64,000 bases of DNA, taken from the NCBI RefSeq assembly GCF_024505055.1, contig NZ_JANIBL010000004.1, positions 1 through 64,000 of the forward strand, written 5' to 3'. Source of the DNA: Methylomonas rosea (GTDB lineage: Bacteria > Pseudomonadota > Gammaproteobacteria > Methylococcales > Methylomonadaceae). Of the stretch, positions 46,519 through 53,924 are shown in pieces; the first letter of the stretch is position 1, and each line of letters begins with the position of its first letter. The notes under the pieces are model-generated. The model was given only the letters and a program-made list of their open reading frames with translations, searched no databases and was not told the origin of the DNA. Made by a program: the position numbers and the translations under genes.

Positions 46519-47913
46519 ATGCAAATCCCCAAGCAATTACTGCAACGTAAATCCGTCGAAGCCTTGACCGATGTTCAACACGGCTTAAAACAAACTCTCA
46601 CCGCCAAGGACTTGACCATCCTGGGCATAGGCGCGGTGATCGGCGCCGGCATCTTCGTCCTAACCGGGATCGCCGCCGCAAAATACGCCGGTCCAGCCAT
46701 TGTGGTGTCGTTTATCTTGGCGGGCATCGCCTGCGGCCTGGCGGCGATGTGTTACAGCGAACTGGCCGCGATGATCCCGGTATCCGGCAGCGCTTACAGC
46801 TATGCCTATGCGACGATGGGCGAATTGATGGCCTGGATTATCGGTTGGGATTTGATATTGGAATACGCCCTGGCCAGCAGCACGGTGGCGATAGGCTGGG
46901 CCGGTTATCTGACCAGCTTTCTGGAAAATCTGGGGATACATTTACCCACCTATCTCACCACGACTTACTTGGCTAATCCGGCAGCCGGCTTCATTAATTT
47001 ACCCGCCGTGACCATCATTTTGTTACTGACCAGCCTACTCGTAATCGGCATCCGCCAGTCGGCGATCTTCAATTTCGTCATGGTCTTGATCAAACTGTCG
47101 GTAATCGTGGTGTTCATCGTCGCCAGCTCCGGACACATCCAAACCGAAAACTGGGCTGACTTCACCCCCTTTGGTTTCGGCGGCGTATTGACCGGCGCCG
47201 GGGTAATTTTCTTTGCCTATATCGGTTTCGATGCGGTATCCACTGCCGCCCAGGAAGCCATCAACCCGCAACGCGACGTACCCATCGGCATCATCGCCTC
47301 GCTGGCCGTCTGCACCCTGCTCTACATTCTGGTGGCCGGCGTGTTGACCGGCATCATCCCTTACACCGAATTGAACGTCCCTGCGCCGATTGCCCTGGCG
47401 GTCGATCACGTCGGCATGAGTTGGCTCTCGCCCATCATTAAAATCGCCGCCATCGCTGGTCTAACCTCGGTAATGCTGGTATTGCTGATGGGCCAAAGCC
47501 GGATTTTCTTCTCAATGGCGAAAGATCAGCTCCTCCCGCCATTATTCGCGCAAGTCCACCCCAAATATCAAACCCCGCATTTATCCACCATCCTGGTCGG
47601 CGTAGCCGTGTCTCTACTAGCCGGCTTCATGCCCATCGAAAAGCTCGGCGAATTGGTCAGTATCGGTACCTTGTTTGCGTTTGTGTTGGTGTGCGGCGGC
47701 GTCTGGATTCTGCGCAACAGCCACCCGGAAATGGAACGCCATTTCAAATGCCCGGCCGTACCGTACGTGCCGATTGGCGGGATTTTGGTGTGTTTGAGTT
47801 TAATGGCGGGTTTGCCGATTGATACCTGGATTAGGTTATTTGTTTGGTTGTTGCTTGGGTTTTTGATTTATTTTGGGTATGGGGTGAAGCATAGTCAGCT
47901 GCGGTCTTCTTGA
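46519..47913 (+). CDS. APC-family amino-acid permease (cationic-type)
   Basis: A 464-residue membrane protein with 12 helices of the APC superfamily. The helix-1 substrate and sodium loop GIGAVIGAGIFVLTG (about 36-50) is followed by GPAIVVSFILAGI and, in helix 3, ELMAWIIGWDLILEY. These match the CAT (cationic amino acid/YfnA-like) branch. It begins 13 bases after the pentapeptide-repeat gene. The substrate is not determined by sequence. The gene ends just before the left repeat of the island at 48 kb. Confidence 0.85.
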   Translation: MQIPKQLLQRKSVEALTDVQHGLKQTLTAKDLTILGIGAVIGAGIFVLTGIAAAKYAGPAIVVSFILAGIACGLAAMCYSELAAMIPVSGSAYSYAYATMGELMAWIIGWDLILEYALASSTVAIGWAGYLTSFLENLGIHLPTYLTTTYLANPAAGFINLPAVTIILLLTSLLVIGIRQSAIFNFVMVLIKLSVIVVFIVASSGHIQTENWADFTPFGFGGVLTGAGVIFFAYIGFDAVSTAAQEAINPQRDVPIGIIASLAVCTLLYILVAGVLTGIIPYTELNVPAPIALAVDHVGMSWLSPIIKIAAIAGLTSVMLVLLMGQSRIFFSMAKDQLLPPLFAQVHPKYQTPHLSTILVGVAVSLLAGFMPIEKLGELVSIGTLFAFVLVCGGVWILRNSHPEMERHFKCPAVPYVPIGGILVCLSLMAGLPIDTWIRLFVWLLLGFLIYFGYGVKHSQLRSS

Positions 47914-47988
47914 TGTTTGAATGGCGTCATGCTCGCCGGGATACGGGTACCAGGGCCATGGATGGCGGGCTTAAATCTCCAAACAAAT

Positions 47989-48173
47989 GTGTCGCTGGTG
48001 CGACGGCTGGTTTTAATGTCGGGCCTCGGCCCGACAGCCGAGATACTTTCGCTACGAAAACCATCCCAGGTTTTCGCCCTGGAGCCAGCCTATCGGATGT
48101 TCAAATTCGCTCCCGGCGAATTTGTGCGTGGCCAAAAGAAAGTATCCAAAGAAAAGACCACCCGGACGCCGCT
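47989..48173 (+). repeat. Left inverted copy of a palindromic dispersed repeat
   Basis: Two blocks match the right copy (50778-50891) in the opposite orientation. Block 1, 47989-48050, is identical at 59 of 62 positions to the complement of 50891-50830. Block 2, 48131-48173, is identical at 38 of 43 to the complement of 50820-50778. Between them this copy carries about 71 extra bases, including a perfect 8-base stem (48103-48110 with 48116-48123). Block 1 contains the palindrome GTCGGGCC/GGCCCGAC. The copies flank the AT-rich ptu genes. Similar REP-like elements with AAAGAAAGTA cores recur in many proteobacterial genomes. Confidence 0.85.
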
Positions 48174-48216
48174 CATTCCCTGCGTTCCTCGCTTTTGAAC
48201 GGGGTAACGCTGTCCA

Positions 48217-48245
48217 TTGACAGGTATCGCTTGGCTTTGTACTGT
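48217..48245 (+). promoter_or_regulatory. Candidate promoter for the ptuA-ptuB genes
   Basis: A perfect TTGACA (48217-48222) and TACTGT (48240-48245, three of six matches to TATAAT) with a 17-base spacer, 49 bases before the ATG. It lies just inside the left repeat. The -10 is weak, so confidence is limited. Confidence 0.4.
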
Positions 48246-48294
48246 GCCCGCATCGTAGCACTTATAAGTAATCCTGCTGAATACTAACCGCCAT

Positions 48295-49707
48295 ATGAAA
48301 TTAAAAAACCTGCAAATTACTAATTTTCGTTGCTTCGCATCTTTATCCATTGATCTGGATAAACAGTTAACCGTACTTGTGGCAAAGAACGGGCAAGGTA
48401 AATCATCGGTTCTCGATGCAATCCGAATAGGTCTGTGGCCTTTTGTCAGGGGATTCGATTTAGCCCGAAATCCAGCGAGTGATACGGGAAACAATATAAG
48501 TGTTGATGATGTACGAATACTAAAAATGCGTGATAGACAACTCGCGCGTCAACTCCCTTGTTCCATCGCTTTAAAAGGAGACTGGAATATTAATTTAGTC
48601 GGCTTTGAAAGATTCTCTAAAACATGGGAATGGGCGCGTATAAGGGAGAGTGAGGCAAAAGGCACAAAAACTAAAGATAAACTTGCTTCTAAACTAATCA
48701 AAATTTTGGCATCAATTGCGCAAGCTCAAGTTAGAAACCCAGAAAGCCCAGATACTGATTTGCCAATTTTAGGCTATTACGGAACTGGACGGCTTTGGAG
48801 TCAAAAACGTTTAACAGAAGCTAAATCCGCAAAAAAGAACAAACAAAACGCGGATTCTTATATGCGTCTATTCGCCTATCGTGATTGTCTCGATCCCTCT
48901 TCTTCATATAAACATTTTGCCGAATGGTTTGCCTGGATTTTTGAAAGCTATCGGGAAGATCAGATTATGCTAGCTGAAAAGGGATTTTCGCCTGAAGCCG
49001 ACTCCTTATGGAAGAACACAATACAGGTAATCCAACAAGCCATCGACAGTGTTTTATTAGATACAGGTTGGTATAAGTTGGAATATAGCATTAGCCACGA
49101 AAAATCATTAGTTTTGAATCATGAGCAACATGGCATTTTAAAAGTTGAGTTACTCAGTGATGGTATCCGTGGCGTATTGGCAATGGTCGGAGATATTGCT
49201 TATCGCTGCATCAAGCTTAATCCTCACTTAGGCTTACACGCTATAAAAGAAACCTATGGTATTGTGATGATCGATGAAGTGGATATGCATTTGCATCCAG
49301 CATGGCAACAAACTATTTTGGGCAGTTTAACTATGGCTTTTCCGAAAATTCAGTTTATTGTTACAACGCATAGCCCTCAAGTTATTTCGACAGTACCTAG
49401 CCATCAAATTCGTATATTGGACGGTAATAATGTTTATTCTGCAGAAGCAGGTACTCAGGGAGCCGAGGCATCACGTATTCTCAAACGTATTTTTGGAGTC
49501 GACCCACGCCCGAAAAACGATCCAAATACAAAGTTATTAACCGAATATTTAGATTTAGTGTATGCCGACAAATGGAAAGATGAAGAGGCTATCACAATGC
49601 GTACTAAACTTGATGCTATTTATCAGGGCAATGAGCCTGAGCTCACAAAAGCTGATCTTTACATTGAAAATCGCCAATGGGAGCAAGAGATTGAAGAAAG
49701 TCAATAA
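48295..49707 (+). CDS. ptuA: Septu-type AAA/SMC-like ATPase PtuA
   Basis: PtuA is the ATPase of Septu anti-phage systems and of some retrons (Ec78-like), where it forms a complex with nuclease PtuB. This 470-residue protein has a split ABC/SMC-like ATPase: Walker A at 30-38 (AKNGQGKSS, with Ala where the first Gly of GxxGxGKS is expected), a signature-like LSDG at 287-290, Walker B with IVMIDEVD (323-330, Glu328 as base) and the TTHSPQV switch region at 357-363. The region between is helical. The gene is strongly AT-rich (about 37% G+C in one sampled line) next to 55-60% neighbours. Start ATG has no clear ribosome site. ptuB overlaps its end. Confidence 0.82.
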   Translation: MKLKNLQITNFRCFASLSIDLDKQLTVLVAKNGQGKSSVLDAIRIGLWPFVRGFDLARNPASDTGNNISVDDVRILKMRDRQLARQLPCSIALKGDWNINLVGFERFSKTWEWARIRESEAKGTKTKDKLASKLIKILASIAQAQVRNPESPDTDLPILGYYGTGRLWSQKRLTEAKSAKKNKQNADSYMRLFAYRDCLDPSSSYKHFAEWFAWIFESYREDQIMLAEKGFSPEADSLWKNTIQVIQQAIDSVLLDTGWYKLEYSISHEKSLVLNHEQHGILKVELLSDGIRGVLAMVGDIAYRCIKLNPHLGLHAIKETYGIVMIDEVDMHLHPAWQQTILGSLTMAFPKIQFIVTTHSPQVISTVPSHQIRILDGNNVYSAEAGTQGAEASRILKRIFGVDPRPKNDPNTKLLTEYLDLVYADKWKDEEAITMRTKLDAIYQGNEPELTKADLYIENRQWEQEIEESQ

Positions 49708-50467
49708 ATCATTTCCTCCAAACAATTTAACTGAATTTGCGATACAACAACCACATTCAAATTGGGAGGAGTTCCGTAATATAAATCTCAGCGAAGATTA
49801 CAAAACTATTAAGGCTTTAATTTTTAGCGACCAAGGTGGTTTATGTGCTTTTTGTGAGGAGAAACCAAAAGAAGCTTATAAACAAAGGATCGAACATTTT
49901 CATCCAAAATCGGACAATACCAGTCAAAACCATAACTGGAATTTGGACTGGAATAATGTAATAGGAGTGTGTCTTGGCGGGTCGGATATTAGCCTAAGCG
50001 CACACCCTTTACCAGAAAATCTAAGCTGCGATGCGCACAAGGACCGTTTAATAAATAAAGGAATATTACCGACATCATGTGAGGGTCATCTATTAAATCC
50101 TCTGTATATACCTACAGTTCCCTGCTTATTTGATCTGGATAAACGTACGGGGGAGTTAAAAGCAAAAAAGGATTACGAACAACTCCACATTGAACACAAC
50201 CATTACGACACAATAGAAGAGTTGATTGAAAAAACCATTGAATATCTGAATCTTAATTGTGATCGTCTGAATCAACAACGCTTAGCTGTACTAAATCAAT
50301 ATAACCTAGCATTAAAAAAAGCCCGCGTACGTCAAGATGTAAATTTCTTACCTAAACTTGCCGAACACTGGTTTCGAACAAAATGGCCAAGCTTTTTTAC
50401 AACTCGTCGAATCCTATTAAGCCACTACGCCGAAAAACACTTAACTATCCAGAATTACAACGGATAA
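49691..50467 (+). CDS. ptuB: Septu-type HNH nuclease PtuB (TIGR02646-like)
   Basis: A 258-residue HNH-family nuclease predicted to cut DNA when the PtuA complex senses infection. Zinc-finger-like and catalytic elements are in order: Cys52/Cys55 (CAFC), EHFHPK at 68-73 with catalytic-type His69/His71, WNN at 87-89, Cys94, and Cys113/His116. This is the pattern of the TIGR02646 PtuB-like group. The TTG at 49691 is chosen as start: it gives the typical MKKVNKSFPP opening, has GGGAG upstream, and overlaps ptuA by only 17 bases. The frame is open to 49562, but those residues lie within ptuA and look unlike the family. Confidence 0.8.
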   Translation: MKKVNKSFPPNNLTEFAIQQPHSNWEEFRNINLSEDYKTIKALIFSDQGGLCAFCEEKPKEAYKQRIEHFHPKSDNTSQNHNWNLDWNNVIGVCLGGSDISLSAHPLPENLSCDAHKDRLINKGILPTSCEGHLLNPLYIPTVPCLFDLDKRTGELKAKKDYEQLHIEHNHYDTIEELIEKTIEYLNLNCDRLNQQRLAVLNQYNLALKKARVRQDVNFLPKLAEHWFRTKWPSFFTTRRILLSHYAEKHLTIQNYNG

Positions 50468-50650
50468 CCAGAAACGTAGACAGGGAACAATGCGAAGTTC
50501 AAGGCCGTAAATGTAATTTTCAGGTCGCCAATAAGCGGAATCCGGGATAATTGAAGCCTTCAATTATTCGATTTCGTTACACTCCATCGAGACTACGCTT
50601 TTTACACGCCAACCAACTTCTAATTTCGGGATGGTTTTCTCCCGTATGCC

Positions 50651-50767
50651 GCGCCGAGCACCGGAGCTTTTATCGAGAACAGCCCGAAGGGGCGCCGCAT
50701 GGATGCGGTGCGTCGGCGGAGGGGCTGGGAAGCCCCTTCTGCCGACCCTCGATAAAAGCTTCGGCGC
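50651..50767. repeat. 117-base nested palindrome
   Basis: The outer arms GCGCCGA (50651-50657) and TCGGCGC (50761-50767) pair. Inside them is a perfect 13-base stem (AGCTTTTATCGAG 50665-50677 with CTCGATAAAAGCT 50748-50760). Inside that are two further hairpins: CGCAT/ATGCG (50696-50707) and a stem from GTCGGC..GGGGCT (50712-50726) with AGCCCC..GCCGAC (50731-50746). It abuts the right repeat. The layout is that of a REP/BIME-like element able to form a cruciform or a structured RNA. It does not look like a gene. Confidence 0.8.
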
Positions 50768-50777
50768 GCAGGATCAA

Positions 50778-50891
50778 AGCGGCATCCGGGCCGCCTTTTC
50801 TTTGGGTACTTTCTTTTGGCGGAGCAAAAGAAAGTACCTCGGCTGTCGGGCCGAGACCCGACATTAAAACCAGCCGTCGCGCCAGCGACAC
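50778..50891 (-). repeat. Right inverted copy of the palindromic dispersed repeat
   Basis: Complement of the left copy at 47989-48173 in two blocks (50830-50891 and 50778-50820) with only nine bases between them, so it lacks the left copy's 71-base insert. It ends the AT-rich island. Frames through it translate to GATAGFNVG-type peptides that are by-products of the repeat. Confidence 0.85.
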
Positions 50892-50938
50892 CTTCCAAGA
50901 AAGAAAATGAGGCAAGGTTTTGATTCTCCTCACCCAAA

Positions 50939-50958
50939 CCCTCTCCAGCAAGAGAGGG
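50939..50958 (-). terminator. Hairpin downstream of ugd
   Basis: CCCTCTC/GAGAGGG, seven-base perfect stem with a six-base loop, seven bases past the ugd stop. On the minus strand it is followed by TTTGGG. It is part of a CACCC-AACCCTCTCC stretch that resembles widespread proteobacterial intergenic repeats. Confidence 0.5.
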
Positions 50959-50964
50959 AAAGTA

Positions 50965-52284
50965 TTACCTTCCGATCGCGTAATACTGCAACCCAAACTG
51001 TTTCACCAACCTAGGCTCATACATATTCCGCCCATCGAATATCACCTTGTCTTTCAACAAACGACCCAAGTCATCGAAATCCGGGCTGCGGAACTGTTTC
51101 CATTCGGTGACGATGATCAACGCATCCACATCGCTTAAGGTATCCGCCTGTTTCGCGCAATACACCAATCCGGCTTTATCGCCGTAGATACGGTGCGCTT
51201 CTTCCATCGCTTCCGGGTCGTAGGCTCGTACTGTCGCGCCGGCATCGATCAAGGCTTCCAACAATACCCGGCTGGGAGCTTCGCGCATGTCGTCGGTATT
51301 GGGCTTGAAGGCCAGGCCCCACAACGCAAAGGTTTTGCCTTTCACGCCGCTTGGGTAATGCGTGGAGACTTTTTCGAACAAGCGGTGTTTTTGCCGATCG
51401 TTGACGTTTTCCACCGCACTGAGTAATTCAGCTTGATAGCCGTAGTCGCGGGCGGTGCGTTCCAGGGCTTTGACGTCTTTTGGAAAACAGGAGCCACCGT
51501 AGCCGCAGCCGGGATAGATAAAGCTGTAGCCGATGCGGCTGTCGGAACCGATGCCGTGGCGGACGTTTTCAATATCTGCACCCAATCGTTCCGCTAGGTT
51601 GGCCAACTCGTTCATGAAGCTGATTTTGGTAGCCAGCATGGCGTTGGCGGCGTATTTGGTTAGCTCGGCGGAACGAATGTCCATCGTGATCACCCGTTCC
51701 CGACTACGGTTGAACGGCGCGTAAAGCGCTTTCAACAATTCGGCGGTTCTGGGGTTATCGGTTCCGATGATGATCCGGTCCGGTTTCATAAAATCGTCAA
51801 GCGCCGAACCTTCCTTCAAAAACTCCGGATTGGAGACGACGTCAAACTCCAATTCCTGACTGCGCTCGGCCAATACATCTTTGATGGCCTGTTTGACTTT
51901 ATCGGCGGTGCCGACCGGCACGGTGGATTTATCGACGACGATTTTGTAATCGCTCATGTGTTCGGCGATGCTTTTCGCCACCGCCAACACATATTTCAAA
52001 TCGGCCGAACCGTCTTCGTCCGGCGGCGTACCCACCGCGATAAATTGAAACAAACCGAAGTCCACGGCTTCTTTCACGTCGGTAGTAAAGCTCAAGCGAC
52101 CGGCGGCGACGTTGTCCTTAACCATCTCGTCCAAACCCGGCTCGTAGATTGGAATGACGCCTTGCTTGAGTTGGTCGATTTTGCGTTGATCGACATCCAT
52201 GCACAGCACTTGATTACCCACTTCTGCCAGACAGGCACCCGTCACCAAACCTACATATCCACTGCCAAACACCGTAATTTTCAT
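50965..52284 (-). CDS. ugd: UDP-glucose 6-dehydrogenase
   Basis: Ugd oxidises UDP-glucose to UDP-glucuronate with two NAD, a precursor for exopolysaccharide or LPS sugars. The 439-residue protein opens with the Rossmann motif [14 protein letters not shown] (7-20). The catalytic Cys266 lies in GGSCFPKD, and further family motifs are VGTPP (84-88) and TVPVGT (121-126). It lies 16 bases after the beta-hydroxyacid dehydrogenase gene on the same strand. A link to the polyprenyl-sugar cassette 6 kb away is possible but unproven. Confidence 0.95.
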   Translation of the reverse strand: MKITVFGSGYVGLVTGACLAEVGNQVLCMDVDQRKIDQLKQGVIPIYEPGLDEMVKDNVAAGRLSFTTDVKEAVDFGLFQFIAVGTPPDEDGSADLKYVLAVAKSIAEHMSDYKIVVDKSTVPVGTADKVKQAIKDVLAERSQELEFDVVSNPEFLKEGSALDDFMKPDRIIIGTDNPRTAELLKALYAPFNRSRERVITMDIRSAELTKYAANAMLATKISFMNELANLAERLGADIENVRHGIGSDSRIGYSFIYPGCGYGGSCFPKDVKALERTARDYGYQAELLSAVENVNDRQKHRLFEKVSTHYPSGVKGKTFALWGLAFKPNTDDMREAPSRVLLEALIDAGATVRAYDPEAMEEAHRIYGDKAGLVYCAKQADTLSDVDALIIVTEWKQFRSPDFDDLGRLLKDKVIFDGRNMYEPRLVKQFGLQYYAIGR

Positions 52285-52300
52285 CGTTACACCTTGTAAA

Positions 52301-53167
52301 CTAATTGGAAGATCGTTTCTGTTTTAAACGATACAACGCGGAAATATCCTCGTCGCCATAACCTTTGGCCATCAGTTTGGCATAGTCAGCAAGCGTCGCA
52401 ATGGTTAGCGGGCAACCTACGCCGGCATGCTGAGCCATATGCTGAGCTATTTTTAAGTCTTTATGATGAAGCGCCAATTTAAAACCGGGGGGAAATTGGT
52501 TTTGGATCATGGTCTTACCGCGGTGATCCAAGAACCAGTTGCCGGCCGCGCCGCCGCTGACCACCTCGATGACTTTCTCCACCGGCAAACCTTGAGCCTC
52601 GGCAAAGGCCAAGGCTTCGGTTACTGCCTGGTTAATACCGGCACACATGATTTGGTTCACTGCCTTGCAAGCTTGCCCGGCGCCAACGCCACCTATGTGT
52701 TCGATACGTGCGGTCATGGCCGCCAACACCGGACGAACCCGCGCCAAAATTTGTGCGTCGCCACCGACCATCATTGCCAACGTGCCTTTGTTAGCGCCTT
52801 CCACACCGCCGGACACCGGCGCATCCAGAAAAGCGGTATTTTTTTCCGCGAGTTTTTGCGCCGCGACAGTCGCCGTTTCACTGCTGACCGTGGACATATC
52901 CACCGCCACGCTGCCGGGTTGGATGGTTTTGGCAATAGCATCCACCACCATCAATACGTCTTTATCCGCCGACACACAGATCAATACCACGTCGACTTGA
53001 CCGGCCAGTTGTTCGATAGTCTCGCAAGCCTGGATTTGCAATTCCGCCGCTAACGCCTCGGCTTTACTAAAGGTACGATTGTAAACGGCGGTCAAGTATC
53101 CGGCCTTGGCAAGATTGCGCGCCATGCCCAGGCCCATGGCCCCCAATCCGATCAAGCCTACCCGCAT
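52301..53167 (-). CDS. Beta-hydroxyacid dehydrogenase family oxidoreductase
   Basis: A 288-residue NAD(P)-dependent enzyme of the 3-hydroxyisobutyrate / tartronate semialdehyde reductase family. Visible are the dinucleotide loop [10 protein letters not shown] (7-16), the substrate loop DAPVSGG (115-121), and the catalytic lysine Lys168 in [10 protein letters not shown]. The family contains several substrate types, and the loops do not separate them here. In methylotrophs such enzymes can act on tartronate semialdehyde or hydroxyisobutyrate. The gene is followed by ugd and preceded by a GDSL esterase gene on the same strand. Confidence 0.85.
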   Translation of the reverse strand: MRVGLIGLGAMGLGMARNLAKAGYLTAVYNRTFSKAEALAAELQIQACETIEQLAGQVDVVLICVSADKDVLMVVDAIAKTIQPGSVAVDMSTVSSETATVAAQKLAEKNTAFLDAPVSGGVEGANKGTLAMMVGGDAQILARVRPVLAAMTARIEHIGGVGAGQACKAVNQIMCAGINQAVTEALAFAEAQGLPVEKVIEVVSGGAAGNWFLDHRGKTMIQNQFPPGFKLALHHKDLKIAQHMAQHAGVGCPLTIATLADYAKLMAKGYGDEDISALYRLKQKRSSN

Positions 53168-53239
53168 GTCATATCCCCCCGTAATGTTGTTCGGACCATT
53201 ATAGCGCCTTAGTCCGGCATCGACAGACCGTGCCGCGGA

Positions 53240-53848
53240 TTACAGGGCGCCATGCTTTTGCAACAACGCGGCAATATTTTCCGCTAGGTGCCGGTATCCG
53301 GAGTCGTTGGGATGAACCGCGTCCGACTTAAGCGCGTTATTTGCCAGAATGTTGGGCACAGTATCCAGATCGCTCGGCACACCTTCGGACGCGGCAATCT
53401 CCTCATAAATTTTCGCGCTGCGTAAAAACACAACCCCAAACGCCGGGACACCCAATATAACGATCGGAATGTTGCGCTGTCTGGCTTCGGCAATCATGGC
53501 TTTGAGATTATCGCGGGTTTGCTCCGCCGCGATTTGTTGCAAAATATCGTTGCCGCCGTGGATTAAAATCAATAAATCGGGCCGATATTCATCCAGCAAT
53601 GCCGGTAAACGCTGCCGGCCCTGCGCGCTAAGTTCCCCAGGAACGCCTTCGTTAATCACCTCGCGACCGCTCATCTGCGCCAGGACGCTGGGGTAATCAT
53701 GCTGTGCCGACGCGCCGGTGCCATAGGTCAGGCTATCGCCGAACGCCAGAATCACAGCGTTATCGGGCAGCTTGCTCATGGTTGGCGCCGATCTATTGCA
53801 GGCCATGCAGCCGCAGAGCAATGCCACGGCAATCAGGAATATTTTCAT
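53240..53848 (-). CDS. GDSL-family esterase/lysophospholipase lipoprotein
   Basis: A 202-residue SGNH hydrolase similar to TesA/arylesterase. The nucleophile is Ser39 in the GDSL block (FGDSLTYGTG). Block III is GGND and block V is DAVHPND. The N-terminal signal region contains a possible lipobox ending at Cys17, so the enzyme may be a periplasm-facing lipoprotein; TesA itself is not acylated. Substrates could be short esters or lysophospholipids. Its neighbours do not suggest a specific role. Confidence 0.8.
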   Translation of the reverse strand: MKIFLIAVALLCGCMACNRSAPTMSKLPDNAVILAFGDSLTYGTGASAQHDYPSVLAQMSGREVINEGVPGELSAQGRQRLPALLDEYRPDLLILIHGGNDILQQIAAEQTRDNLKAMIAEARQRNIPIVILGVPAFGVVFLRSAKIYEEIAASEGVPSDLDTVPNILANNALKSDAVHPNDSGYRHLAENIAALLQKHGAL

Positions 53849-53924
53849 GTTCGCCCTCGACTCCTTAAACGCTTGGGCACCTTACCGTTATCGATCCCGG
53901 ACGTCCGGAGCCCTGGAGTCTTCC

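Noticed and set aside
47910..48287. Open frame of 125 codons through the left repeat
   Set aside because: Its peptide is the translation of the palindromic repeat (GATAGFNVG type). The same kind of peptide appears on the opposite strand in the right repeat, and there is no ribosome site.
47914..48294. Possible retron msr-msd RNA upstream of ptuA
   Set aside because: The structure there is explained by the dispersed repeat that also occurs on the other side, and no reverse transcriptase is present.
47914..50964. Insertion sequence or transposon with its own transposase
   Set aside because: No transposase, integrase or clear target duplication is visible; the inverted repeats look like REP-type elements and not IS ends.
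50620..50996. Several open frames in the 50.6-51.0 kb spacer
   Set aside because: They run through the nested palindrome and the right repeat, share the GATAGFNVG repeat-derived peptide and have no family resemblance.
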